Positions 34,272 to 42,647 of a stretch of 64,000 nt of DNA are shown here, piece after piece. Source of the DNA: JASSUD01 sp031963405 (GTDB lineage: Bacteria; Pseudomonadota; Gammaproteobacteria; Burkholderiales; Burkholderiaceae); contig JASSUJ010000001.1 in the NCBI GenBank assembly GCA_031963405.1, positions 682,001 to 746,000 on the forward strand. Direction: 5' to 3'. Position numbers and translations under genes: made by a program. Under the pieces are notes generated by a model. The model was given only the letters and a program-made list of their open reading frames with translations. It was not told the origin of the DNA and did no database searches. How positions within the stretch are numbered: position 1 is the first letter of the stretch; the number at the start of each line of letters is the position of its first letter.

Positions 34272-34874
34272 CTATTCAGGCCTTCCTTGCGTGGCAGCTA
34301 TCCATTCTTTGCAACGTATAACTGGATCTGCTGCCAGTTGAATATCTGTTACCACTGCAGCACTATCAGCACCTGCAGCAAAAACAGCAGGCAGCCTCTC
34401 AAGCGTCAGGCCACCAATGGCAACTAAGGGCGTTGATTTTGCAACACGCTTCCACTGACTGATGCGCTCGAGCCCTTGCGGCCCCCATTTCATTTTCTTG
34501 AGTTGGGTTGGGTAGATTGGCCCCAGCGCAATATAGTCAGGATTTTCCGCCAAAGCCTTGTCCAACTCGTCTTCATCATGGGTAGAAAGGCCAAAACGAA
34601 TACCGGCCCGGCGCAGAGCAGAAAAATCAGCTTTTTTCATATCCTCTTGCCCAAGGTGAACAAAATTCACCCCAAGCGCTAAAGCAAGCTCCCAATAATC
34701 ATTCAAGATCAGTTGAGCGCCGTAGCGCTGACAACAGGCTTTGGCGCTTATCACTTGGGCGCGTAGATGCTCGGGCTCCAGATCCTTTGCGCGTAATTGC
34801 ACCAGCTTTACACCATGAGGCACCAATTGTTGTAAAAGCTCAGCCGTGCCCGTCACCAGATAAAAACGCTCCAT
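34272..34874 (-). CDS. thiE: Thiamine-phosphate synthase
   Basis: 200 residues. Joins hydroxymethylpyrimidine diphosphate and thiazole phosphate to thiamine phosphate. TIM-barrel motifs: VQLRAKDLEPEHLRAQV, LILNDYWELALALG, VHLGQEDMKKADF, YIALGPIYPTQLKKMKWGPQG and PLVAIGGLTLERLPAVFAAGADSAAVV. Slightly shorter than E. coli ThiE but complete. The ATG overlaps the thiG stop (translation coupled). Confidence 0.94.
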   Translation of the reverse strand: MERFYLVTGTAELLQQLVPHGVKLVQLRAKDLEPEHLRAQVISAKACCQRYGAQLILNDYWELALALGVNFVHLGQEDMKKADFSALRRAGIRFGLSTHDEDELDKALAENPDYIALGPIYPTQLKKMKWGPQGLERISQWKRVAKSTPLVAIGGLTLERLPAVFAAGADSAAVVTDIQLAADPVIRCKEWIAATQGRPE

Positions 34875-35641
34875 TAATTAAACTCCGCTAAGCCAAACAT
34901 GGGTGTAGAGGCGCTGGCCATATCTCTGCGCGGCATCAGACCCGCGTGATGAGCTGTATAGCCCGCTGCAATCGCATCCCGAAAAGCACTCGCCATGGCA
35001 ATAGGATCTTTTGCTTTGGCCACAGCCGTATTCAACAATACAGCATCGAAGCCCAATTCCATGGCCAGCGCAGCTTGGCTGGGTGAACCTATCCCGGCGT
35101 CAATAATCAGGGGAATGTCGCTAAAATGCGCGCGCATCGAGCGCAGGCCATCAATATTGCGAAGACCCTGACCTGAACCAATGGGAGAACCCCAAGGCAT
35201 TAATACCTTACAACCGGCTTCAAGTAGTTTTTCACCAACGATTAGATCTTCTGTGGTGTACGGAAACACGTCAAAGCCTTCGTTGCACAGAATACGGGCA
35301 GCCTCTACCAGCGCGAAAGGGTCAGGTTGCAAGGTATCGGCATGGCCTATCACTTCTAACTTAATCCAACAGGTATCAAACACCTCCCGCGCCATCAGCG
35401 CTGTGGTGACAGCTTCTTTAGCGCTGTAGCAACCTGCTGTATTAGGCAAAATCCGTTTATTGGCAGCCTTTAATATTTCTCTAAATCCCGAACCAGCATG
35501 ACCTTCACGGCGCAGACTAGTAGTGATTATCTGCGTACCGGATGCCTCAATCGCCTCAGTTAAAACGGTAGGCGATGGATAGCCCGCCGTACCCAACAGA
35601 AATCGTGATTCAAGTTCTATTCCGTAAAACATCTTAGCCAC
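34874..35641 (-). CDS. thiG: Thiazole synthase
   Basis: 255 residues. Forms the thiazole ring from deoxyxylulose phosphate, dehydroglycine and sulfur from ThiS thiocarboxylate. Catalytic lysine in CWIKLEVIGHADTLQPD; phosphate/substrate loops GCKVLMPWGSPIGSGQG and PLIIDAGIGSPSQAA; C-terminal GLMPRRDMASASTP. Overlaps thiS upstream by 8 nt and thiE downstream by 1 nt. Confidence 0.96.
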   Translation of the reverse strand: MAKMFYGIELESRFLLGTAGYPSPTVLTEAIEASGTQIITTSLRREGHAGSGFREILKAANKRILPNTAGCYSAKEAVTTALMAREVFDTCWIKLEVIGHADTLQPDPFALVEAARILCNEGFDVFPYTTEDLIVGEKLLEAGCKVLMPWGSPIGSGQGLRNIDGLRSMRAHFSDIPLIIDAGIGSPSQAALAMELGFDAVLLNTAVAKAKDPIAMASAFRDAIAAGYTAHHAGLMPRRDMASASTPMFGLAEFN

Positions 35642-35831
35642 CCTGCATCGGAGAAAGCACTTCTACCTTTGCCCTCTCGGTTAATTCAGTATTCGCATAA
35701 CGGCTGCGTGGCACGAACTCACCATTCAGCGCGGTAGCGACACAGGCCGCATCCAAACCCTGCTCATTAAGCAGAGTGGCGAGATTAGTTGCGCTAGTCG
35801 TTATCAAGGTGCCGTTAAGTTCAATCTGCAC
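35634..35831 (-). CDS. thiS: Sulfur carrier protein ThiS
   Basis: 65 residues with the ubiquitin-like fold signature (QIELNGTLITT, then LLNEQGLDAACVATALNGEF) and the essential C-terminal Gly-Gly. The tail is adenylated by ThiF and converted to a thiocarboxylate. Overlaps thiO by 11 nt and thiG by 8 nt. Confidence 0.95.
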   Translation of the reverse strand: MQIELNGTLITTSATNLATLLNEQGLDAACVATALNGEFVPRSRYANTELTERAKVEVLSPMQGG

Positions 35832-36756
35832 AGGTCAACTCCGAAGACAGTTGTTTAACTAATTGCTCGGCCAAGATGGGAGCAAGCAAAAAACCATGGC
35901 GATACATGCCATTCACAAATATTGTTCCCGCGTGGTAGCGGATACTAGGTAAGTTATCTGGAAAAGCTGGGCGCAAGCCGGTGCCAGTTTCAATGAGGCG
36001 AGCTTCCGCGAAGGCTGGCTGTACTGTATAGGCAGCAGACAGTAACTCCATTATTGCTCGACCTGTTATTGGACCAGAATCATTACTCTCGACCATCGTT
36101 GCGCCGATCATATACTGCCCTGCGCCGCGGGGCACGATGTAACACGGAAAGCGTGGGTGAAGCAGCCGGATAGTGCGCGTAATATTGACATCATGCGCCT
36201 CAACAATAAGCATCTCACCCCGCACAGCGCGCAGATCAGAAAGCTGTGTGATAGCAGAGATGCCACGGCAGTCAATAATTCGCCCTGACGGGCTTCTATC
36301 ATGAATCTCAACACCATTGCCGATAAGCTTTTGCCGTAATTCACTCAGCGCATTCCGTGGATTCAAATGCGCCTCAGTTGGATAGAGCAGCCCTTGCGCA
36401 AAACGACTGCCGAGGTCAGGCTCTACACTGCCAGGATTAACCCACTCATGGCCCTGCGTAAGTTGAGCAAATCTCTTTAATTCTGCTGCATCTCTAGCTG
36501 GTGCAACAACTAATGTGCCACGCCTTGTGACGTCACTAACACGCGCACACCACCAATCTACAGCAAGCTGCCCTCGCGAAGTTACGCTTGCAGGTGCACT
36601 TTCTCCTTCGCAAAAAGGAGCAAGCATTCCTCCAGCCCAGTGCGAGGCTGGAACCATACCAGGAGATTCCACAATCTCAACCGCAGCTCCGTTCTCTACA
36701 AGCGTAGTAGCCACACATAAACCCGTTACGCCTGTACCTAATACCGACCAAATCAT
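35821..36756 (-). CDS. thiO: Glycine oxidase ThiO
   Basis: 311 residues, FAD-dependent amine oxidase. N-terminal dinucleotide site VLGTGVTGLCVATTL, ASHWAGGMLAPFCE, PRGAGQYMIGATMVE and the C-terminal FAD-contact FVNGMYRHGFLLAPILA. It supplies dehydroglycine aerobically for ThiG. First gene of the thi operon. I looked for a TPP riboswitch in the ~180 bp upstream and saw none. ThiO with no ThiH marks the oxygen-dependent version of the pathway. The pyrimidine branch (thiC, thiD) is not in this window. Confidence 0.92.
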   Translation of the reverse strand: MIWSVLGTGVTGLCVATTLVENGAAVEIVESPGMVPASHWAGGMLAPFCEGESAPASVTSRGQLAVDWWCARVSDVTRRGTLVVAPARDAAELKRFAQLTQGHEWVNPGSVEPDLGSRFAQGLLYPTEAHLNPRNALSELRQKLIGNGVEIHDRSPSGRIIDCRGISAITQLSDLRAVRGEMLIVEAHDVNITRTIRLLHPRFPCYIVPRGAGQYMIGATMVESNDSGPITGRAIMELLSAAYTVQPAFAEARLIETGTGLRPAFPDNLPSIRYHAGTIFVNGMYRHGFLLAPILAEQLVKQLSSELTCAD

Positions 36757-36935
36757 TTTAAGCGCTCAGCAATGATGTAAAAGCGGTAAAAAAAGCGACG
36801 AGCAATCATAGAAAAAGTTATCAATTTCAGTATTTTCATCTATTCAAACATCATGAGACATGCTTTTATATAAACCATATAAGATATATATCACTTAATA
36901 AAGATATAAAAAGCAGTCTAAAAAGGAGTTTTAGT

Positions 36936-37637
36936 ATGTCAGCTTATAAAGAAATCACGCAGAACAGCTATCAAGATCTGCTATCCAACCCCTTAATAGA
37001 TAAGCAAGCTTTTAATCTTTTACATCAATGCAATTTTTTAGCAGACTGCCGAGAAGCAGTTATCACCTTATCTAGGCTGAAAGGTTTTATTGCGCAACAC
37101 CATTACTATTCAAAAAAATTTATTAATTATCTCTGCGCCATCATCGCTAACTTAGAAGATAACAAGCACGCTCAATCTCTGCTTCAAAACCTAGCCGAAG
37201 AATCCGGGCTAGCACCAAATTGTAGAGTTCCGCATTTCAAGCTCTATCAAAAAATGATGGAAGCCTTGGAGGTCGATACCGGCGAACATATTCCTTTACC
37301 AGCTACAGAACAGCTCATCCAAACTATGATGAGCTGTTGTAAGCACGAAAATTCATTGATAGGCCTAGCCGCTTTACTTTTAGGTGCTGAAGCCATCGTG
37401 CCTTATTTCTATAGTCAAATTACTGCCGCTCTTCAACAGCATCATATCGCTTCTAAACATCTCGCTTTCTTCACGATTCATGTTAAGCATGATGATGGGC
37501 ATGCGCACACCCTAGCGCAGATTCTCCAGGATTATCTCCGCACGTCCTCCGAAGCCAGTTTTTTAGCACTAAAAACAGGAGGGCAATTGTTGGAAGCAAG
37601 GAAGCAATTTCTTGACGCTATTTATAGCGCTTACTAA
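36936..37637 (+). CDS. Haem-oxygenase-like diiron oxidase (iron-containing redox enzyme family)
   Basis: 233 residues, all-helical. Likely metal ligands in order: E in NLAEESG, H in RVPHFKLY, E in LLGAEAIVPYFYSQI, and H-x3-D-x2-H in HVKHDDGHAHTL. This is the pattern of the HDO superfamily (CADD, UndA and N-oxygenase relatives), related in fold to TenA. CADD-type members make para-aminobenzoate and others oxidise amines or fatty acids, so the substrate is open. The stretch between the first E and H is longer than usual. GGAG lies before the ATG. The next gene, 15 nt on, was an FAD/NAD(P)-binding enzyme and is now broken. The thi operon diverges from this gene, but that does not make it TenA. 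Confidence 0.75.
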   Translation: MSAYKEITQNSYQDLLSNPLIDKQAFNLLHQCNFLADCREAVITLSRLKGFIAQHHYYSKKFINYLCAIIANLEDNKHAQSLLQNLAEESGLAPNCRVPHFKLYQKMMEALEVDTGEHIPLPATEQLIQTMMSCCKHENSLIGLAALLLGAEAIVPYFYSQITAALQQHHIASKHLAFFTIHVKHDDGHAHTLAQILQDYLRTSSEASFLALKTGGQLLEARKQFLDAIYSAY

Positions 37638-37652
37638 CTGGAGATAAGGCTG

Positions 37653-38393
37653 ATGACTGCCAACTACAGCGCTAAAGGTTTTCATCGTGTGCCGCGTCAG
37701 ATTACAGATCAGAAAGAGCTAAAGGCTATATGATGAAATCGGCAATGTATATCACAGCTGCCCCTGTTGGCGCCGTACCAAAATATATTGATCCGCTTGA
37801 ACCGACTTTTATACCCAGCCTTATTCTTGATTACTTTATTTCCCAATGTAAAAAGCAATCCGTTCTTGAAATGCTAAATCGGGAAAACTGGAAATTCACA
37901 AACCCTGGTGGCATTGCGCTTCAATTCGGCTATAAAAAATTTTTTACTCATGAAGCCTTCAATACTCTAACTCTTCCTGGCTTAGGAGCTTTCCTCTCAA
38001 GTAGTAATAAATGCAATGTTACAAGTGGGTGAATTACAAATTTATGCTGGGTATAAATCTGCGTCTCCTGCCCTCAATGGCAAAGCCTTACTCGTGAAGA
38101 CAAAAAATGGTGCCACGCTATTTGACTACGTCATCGATGCAACAGATACCCCGTCTGAAATCACTCAGATAGATTCACCTCTTATTCATAACCTGGTTCA
38201 GGCTGGCTTGATAAGACAACACGAATTCGGCGGCGTAGAGATGAATACCCTAACGCACGAACTAGAAAATGTAAAAGGCATGTTTATCCTTGGTCATTTA
38301 ACAAAGGGGAAATTGTTTTATGTATCTGCTATAGAACGATTGCTAGTCCATGCCCAGATCATTTCTAGGCAATTACTTGCCTATCATTATTAG
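37653..38393 (+). pseudogene. Broken FAD/NAD(P)-binding oxidoreductase
   Basis: A good ribosome site (GGAG) and ATG at 37653 open a frame that stops after 26 codons (starts MTANYSAKGFHRVP). Similar protein sequence resumes in a second frame (37730-38032; GGIALQFGYKKFFTHEAF) and, after a shift near 38000, in a third (38016-38393; LVKTKNGATLFDYVIDATDTPSEIT, ending in ENVKGMFILGHLTKGKLFYVSAIE). The content resembles the C-terminal part of FAD-NAD(P)-binding monooxygenase-like proteins (NAD_binding_9 type). The Rossmann N-terminus is missing. It was probably co-transcribed with the diiron oxidase. Confidence 0.7.
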
Positions 38394-38472
38394 GCTTCAT
38401 GCTATCTAAACAGCAGCAGTCTATTTATTTAATTGCATCGTTTGGCAATGTTTTGCCTATTGAGGAGTGTTG

Positions 38473-39231
38473 ATGGTGATGCCTTTCGACTCAGCTTTTC
38501 CTGTTGTGGTGCTTGGTGCGATGGTCGCGGGCTTTGTGCAAGGACTCTCTGGTTTTGCATTTGGGATGGTTGCTCTGTCATTTTGGGCTTGGGTGCTCAA
38601 CCCACAGCTTGCTGCTGCCATGACCGTCTTTGGGGCGCTCACGGGACAACTGTTGGCGGTGACAACAGTGCGCCGTATTTTCAATTGGAAAATACTACTT
38701 CCATTTCTCATGGGTGGACTTATAGGCATTCCTATCGGCGTGGCGATATTGCCTCATTTGAACCTCACTCTTTTCAAAGCCATTTTGGGATGTCTGCTCA
38801 TTATTTGGTGCCCAGTTATGCTATTGAAAAACCGATTCCCCTCTCTTAGATGGCGTTCGCGCCTGGCTGATAGCATAGTCGGCGCTATCGGCGGGATCAT
38901 GGGAGGAATAGGTGGTTTCACAGGAGCGATTCCAACCTTATGGAGCCTACTGTGTGGTTTTGATAAAGATACACAACGCACAGTCATCCAAAACTTTAAT
39001 CTCTCCATCCTAGCTATTACGATGGCAAGCTATATAAGCACTGGCATTGTAACGAGCGATATGATTCCGATGTTTGGGGTTGTGTTTATAGCTATGTTGA
39101 TACCCACTCTAATAGGCACGCGCTTATATTTAGGAATAAGCGAAGCAACTTTTCGCACAATCGTGCTGCTTCTACTCGCCTTCTCAGGTGCAGCCATGCT
39201 TCTCTCCATCTGGCCGCAGCTAGTTGATTAG
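38473..39231 (+). CDS. TauE/SafE family membrane exporter
   Basis: 252 residues with about eight hydrophobic segments and the two-repeat plan of the family: GAMVAGFVQGLSGFAFGMVALSFWAW near the start, and GAIGGIMGGIGGFTGAIPTLWSL as the second half-repeat signature. These proteins export sulfite, sulfoacetate or similar anions. The ATG at 38473 follows GAGGAG by 5 nt; upstream GTG/TTG codons are less likely. The substrate is not known. It is convergent with the HEAT-like gene. Confidence 0.87.
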   Translation: MVMPFDSAFPVVVLGAMVAGFVQGLSGFAFGMVALSFWAWVLNPQLAAAMTVFGALTGQLLAVTTVRRIFNWKILLPFLMGGLIGIPIGVAILPHLNLTLFKAILGCLLIIWCPVMLLKNRFPSLRWRSRLADSIVGAIGGIMGGIGGFTGAIPTLWSLLCGFDKDTQRTVIQNFNLSILAITMASYISTGIVTSDMIPMFGVVFIAMLIPTLIGTRLYLGISEATFRTIVLLLLAFSGAAMLLSIWPQLVD

Positions 39232-39307
39232 GGAACCTCTGCATAAGCGATTATTGACGACTAAGTACCCAAAGGGGGCTGAAGTGAAAGACTCATGCAC
39301 TGTTGTG

Positions 39308-39345
39308 TAAGCGGCTCTGGCGGGAAGTCCCGCCAGAGCCGCTTA
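39308..39345. terminator. Perfect 18-bp palindrome between convergent genes
   Basis: TAAGCGGCTCTGGCGGGA (39308-39325), a 2-nt loop, then its exact inverse (39328-39345). It lies 76 nt after the TauE stop and 10 nt after the HEAT-like gene's stop. It is very stable but has no T-run; a bidirectional terminator or cruciform is likely. Confidence 0.6.
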
Positions 39346-39355
39346 CCAGCTTATT

Positions 39356-41503
39356 TTACAAGTTGTCCAAAGCAACAGAGTCCCGTCGGCTTGACGGTGC
39401 CCATGAACCCCTTCGGCTTGATGGCGCCGAGCTTTCTCGGCTCGATACCAACGAGCTTCCCCCTGCGCTCAATGCCAACGAGCTACGTCGGGGTCGGTTA
39501 AATAGAGTTGGCTCCATCAGCATATCCTTCTGGCTAGTATGTATCGCAGACCGTAAGTCCTCGGGAATGCTACTGCCCTTCTTCAATGTAGATATCGTCT
39601 CGTCGTGTAGTATTTTTTGCTCTCGCAGTATTTGATGTGCTAAATCATTCAATTCGTCAGTTTTCGGCCGCTCCCTTGAAATATTAATCAATATTAACTG
39701 GTTGGCCACGTCAAGCGTCTTATCATGCTTGCCGTATATCAGAGCAATACACTGCTTAAGTGATGCGGGCTCTCCAGCTTTAGGAAAATGCTCTTTCCAA
39801 GCGGATATTAAGTGTGGCGCACTTTCCTTCCAAGCCGGTGTTAAGTGTGGAACGTCTAAATAATCCTTCAACGTGGAGAGAGTTTTTTCAGATAGCTCAT
39901 GTTGCTTCATTAATATCTTAATGGCCTCTACCCTGTCCTTGTTATCCAAATACTGACCGGTCAGCGCTTCGCTCAATAATACCTGGGCTCGCTCCAGTAG
40001 ATTCTCGTGGTGCTTACCTAATGCCAAAGCAGCATTAACATTAACTAATTTGGACGAGCCATCTAAAGCAGCAGTCAAAGCACGGATTTCCTTACTGTCT
40101 AGCTTAGGCTGTTTTTTTAGGCCTTTGGCTGCTAATTCTTTAAGCATTACATGAGACTCATGATCTTCTAAAATGCTCGACAATATCTGGTCAGCCTCGG
40201 AGAGTTCAATATATTGGCTCAATACCGCAGCAGCAAGCTGCTCAACTAATAAGGGCGGAGAGGCTAAGGGTGAGGAGCCTAAATGCTTGCTCAAAATTTC
40301 TTTGGCTTCATTATCTAGCTCTTTTTGCTCTACTAATATTTGGCATATGTCTAACTTGTACGCTTCATCCAAGTCTTCACTGTTTAAAAGCTTAGACAAT
40401 GCTATCTGACTCTGTTCGAAGAACGGCTGTTTGTGATTTTTCAATGCCATAGAAACATGGTACTTAATTAAGGAAGAAGTCGCTGGGGCGGCTAAAAGAT
40501 CCCTTAACATGCCTAAAATCGATTTGCCTAAGGTCGATTTGTTTAGGTCTTTTTCTCGACTGAGTCTATTGATTACTACTACCTGAAACTGTTTAGGCAA
40601 TACCGTATCTTTTTCAGAAGATATCTCACCGTTTAAATTTAAAACATTCTCCAATATTTGGAGGCACTGAATACGGATCGACTTTTCGTCAAAGTGGCTA
40701 AATACCACAGCAGCAAGCTGATGAGAAAATAAGAATGGGGGCGGGGAAGATAAATACTTCTCTAAAATGGAAAGGGCTTTGCCCGAGAGCTTTTCTTGTT
40801 CTATTAATACCTCGGCTGCTGGTATCTTAAATGACTTATCATTTAAAAACGGATTCTTTAAAGCTTCACTTAATACCTCCTGAGCCAAGTCAGATAGCTC
40901 GCCATACCTGGCTAATACCAGTGCAGCTTCAATCTTAACTAATGTAGATTGGCCCTCTAATGCTTTAGCCAGAGATTCGAGATCCTGTTTGGATAAATCT
41001 CCCACCTTTGCTAATTGTCTGATTGCCTTTACCTGTTGCTGGTCGTCACATGTTTTATCATTTGCAATCTTAATGCAGGTAGCAATAATCTTAGACCGAT
41101 CAGTTATTTCTCCTGCCTCTATCTTGCTTAGCGTCTCAAACATAGAAGGGAAAGAGAAACAACGCGATAACGTTTTTTGCTGTTCTTTCAAGTAGGCAAG
41201 TACATTCTCCTTACTTGGACTCAGCCTATATGCAATATGACCCAAGGCAAGGCTTAGACAGGCTACAGTTATATACTTTATCTGCTTGTCTTCAAGGCCT
41301 AAATGCTTAGCGTAGTTATTGATAAGTGATTCAAAAGAAGTGATTTCTATTGACTCCATTGGCCATGTAGCTGCGGTTACTTGTGGCTCTATTGGCTCTA
41401 TAACTGTTGTTACTTGTGCCTTTATTTCTTCTGCCTCTATTATTTTCCGACCCATACCCCCAAAAAAATTGGGAGCTAAAGCTGATAACCAATACGTAGA
41501 CAT
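39356..41503 (-). CDS. HEAT/ARM-like repeat protein with Ser/Arg-rich tail
   Basis: 715 residues. Residues 1-55 are variable, with a weakly hydrophobic helix at ~76-93 (KYITVACLSLALGHIAYRL). From ~105 to ~640 there are helical repeats with recurrent phrases such as VKIEAALVLARYGELSDLAQEVLSEAL, LVNVNAALALGKHHENLLERAQVLLSEAL, and paired ILxKYLSSPP-type turns. The C-terminal ~50 residues contain tandem SSR-x-S-x-AP units (ESSAPSSRRGSWAPSSRR). No enzyme motif. HEAT/ARM solenoids bind proteins; in a symbiont they often face the host, but no secretion signal is evident. The ATG follows AGGGGATAG. Confidence 0.6.
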   Translation of the reverse strand: MSTYWLSALAPNFFGGMGRKIIEAEEIKAQVTTVIEPIEPQVTAATWPMESIEITSFESLINNYAKHLGLEDKQIKYITVACLSLALGHIAYRLSPSKENVLAYLKEQQKTLSRCFSFPSMFETLSKIEAGEITDRSKIIATCIKIANDKTCDDQQQVKAIRQLAKVGDLSKQDLESLAKALEGQSTLVKIEAALVLARYGELSDLAQEVLSEALKNPFLNDKSFKIPAAEVLIEQEKLSGKALSILEKYLSSPPPFLFSHQLAAVVFSHFDEKSIRIQCLQILENVLNLNGEISSEKDTVLPKQFQVVVINRLSREKDLNKSTLGKSILGMLRDLLAAPATSSLIKYHVSMALKNHKQPFFEQSQIALSKLLNSEDLDEAYKLDICQILVEQKELDNEAKEILSKHLGSSPLASPPLLVEQLAAAVLSQYIELSEADQILSSILEDHESHVMLKELAAKGLKKQPKLDSKEIRALTAALDGSSKLVNVNAALALGKHHENLLERAQVLLSEALTGQYLDNKDRVEAIKILMKQHELSEKTLSTLKDYLDVPHLTPAWKESAPHLISAWKEHFPKAGEPASLKQCIALIYGKHDKTLDVANQLILINISRERPKTDELNDLAHQILREQKILHDETISTLKKGSSIPEDLRSAIHTSQKDMLMEPTLFNRPRRSSLALSAGGSSLVSSRESSAPSSRRGSWAPSSRRDSVALDNL

Positions 41504-41644
41504 ATCTATCCCCTGACATAAACAATTTATAGGCCGCCTGACAAGTTACTAAATAAGATGCCTCTTATCTAATCAGTCAAATGCCTGGGATTGCTGCTGT
41601 CAAACGAAATAGAGGGAATGTTTTTTTCATCAGCCACTAAATAT

Positions 41645-41716
41645 ATGAAAGATTTTGTTGTGATTGGTGGCGGCTTGATCGGTGAGAGCGCAGGCTCGCG
41701 CCCGCTCCATTCTTAG
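41645..41716 (+). pseudogene. Remnant of an FAD/NAD-binding N-terminus
   Basis: A 23-codon frame starting MKDFVVIGGGLIGE has the dinucleotide-binding G-x-G-x2-G pattern of flavoenzymes and then stops. Similar starts occur in FAD-dependent oxidases. It could be chance, but the exact placement of the motif after an ATG suggests a degraded gene. Confidence 0.4.
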
Positions 41717-41773
41717 TCAAAAATATTCTTACGATGTGTTGAGGACAGGACCTAAAAGCGCTGTCAGGAAAAC

Positions 41774-42499
41774 TCAGCTCTTCTTGCTTAACTCATCTAT
41801 TTTGAGTAACGCTCGCCCTACGCCCTGCCCGCGTAATGTCACTGCGCCCACAAGGCCTGTCGGTAGTGGAGATAAATCGTGCACACGCCAGCTGGCAAGC
41901 TGATTTTTGATATCAGGATATTCAATCATAACGGAGTGATCACTCCATCCTATAGAAATCTCTTGCATGGAACGTTGCATACCAACGCCCACTGCTTTTA
42001 GCAACGATTCTTTGCGGCACCATACTTTGGCTAAAGCCGTATAAGCACAAGCAGGCGGATTCGCTTGCCAATTGGCCTGCTCTTCAGTACTCAAAATATA
42101 AGGCATGAGCTGCGGACTGCTGTCGCGAAAGCGATCGATGATTTCAATATCGATGCCAATTTCTTGCTGGGGTGAGGGATGGACTGCGACTGCCCAATAA
42201 GGCTGGCTATCGCTGAAGTTAAATGAGCAATGGTTAGGAAATAAAGTAGGTTTGCCAAATACGCCGCGCACGAAACGCAGGGTATGCGCAGGAAGACCGG
42301 TATAGCCACTCAATAAATGGCGTAGCGCTCCACGGCTTGCTCGGTAATGTACTTTAAGCGTTTCAAATGCATAGTGTTCTGCACGTGCTTGCTCCTCTTT
42401 TGAAAGCACACTCGTGCACCAGGCTAGCCAGTGAGGTTCTTGCTGAGTCGCAGCACAATGCCAATACGCTATTTCTTTAATATGTCGCGGCTTATCCAA
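41774..42499 (-). CDS. 4'-phosphopantetheinyl transferase, Sfp type
   Basis: 241 residues. Sfp-like motifs: YRASRGALRHLLSGYTG, FGKPTLFP, FNFSDSQPYWAVAV, the Mg-binding GIDIEIID, and the catalytic WCRKESLLKAVGVGM. Sfp-type enzymes activate carrier domains of polyketide and peptide synthases and often accept fatty-acid ACP too. No synthase lies near. The start is probably TTG at 42499, with no good ribosome site. Because acpS is broken at 61490-61710, this broad-specificity enzyme is the best candidate to activate AcpP. The terminator at 42575-42612 isolates it from the permease upstream. Confidence 0.9.
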   Translation of the reverse strand: MDKPRHIKEIAYWHCAATQQEPHWLAWCTSVLSKEEQARAEHYAFETLKVHYRASRGALRHLLSGYTGLPAHTLRFVRGVFGKPTLFPNHCSFNFSDSQPYWAVAVHPSPQQEIGIDIEIIDRFRDSSPQLMPYILSTEEQANWQANPPACAYTALAKVWCRKESLLKAVGVGMQRSMQEISIGWSDHSVMIEYPDIKNQLASWRVHDLSPLPTGLVGAVTLRGQGVGRALLKIDELSKKS

Positions 42500-42574
42500 A
42501 TTGAACAGGTCAAAGGATTGAGGCTGCCTGCTTCAAACGAAGGCTGAGAACCTCTTAAGAAATAGACTTTAACC

Positions 42575-42612
42575 ATCATCATAGGGGGCGAAGGTTAGCC
42601 CCCTATGATGAT
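42575..42612. terminator. Terminator hairpin after the permease gene
   Basis: ATCATCATAGGGGGC (42575-42589), an 8-nt loop, and its perfect inverse (42598-42612). It lies 36 nt downstream of the permease stop on the minus strand. Confidence 0.7.
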
Positions 42613-42647
42613 TTAGGTTTTGTTTACCGTTGATTTGCCCGGTATTA

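Noticed and set aside
36757..36935. TPP riboswitch upstream of thiO
   Set aside because: The conserved CTGAGA and ACCTGATCTGGGTAATACCA-like elements were not found on the minus strand.
36936..37637. Calling the diiron protein TenA because the thiamine operon is adjacent
   Set aside because: The H-x3-D-x2-H and carboxylate ligands fit the diiron HDO group; it is on the opposite strand from the thi operon.
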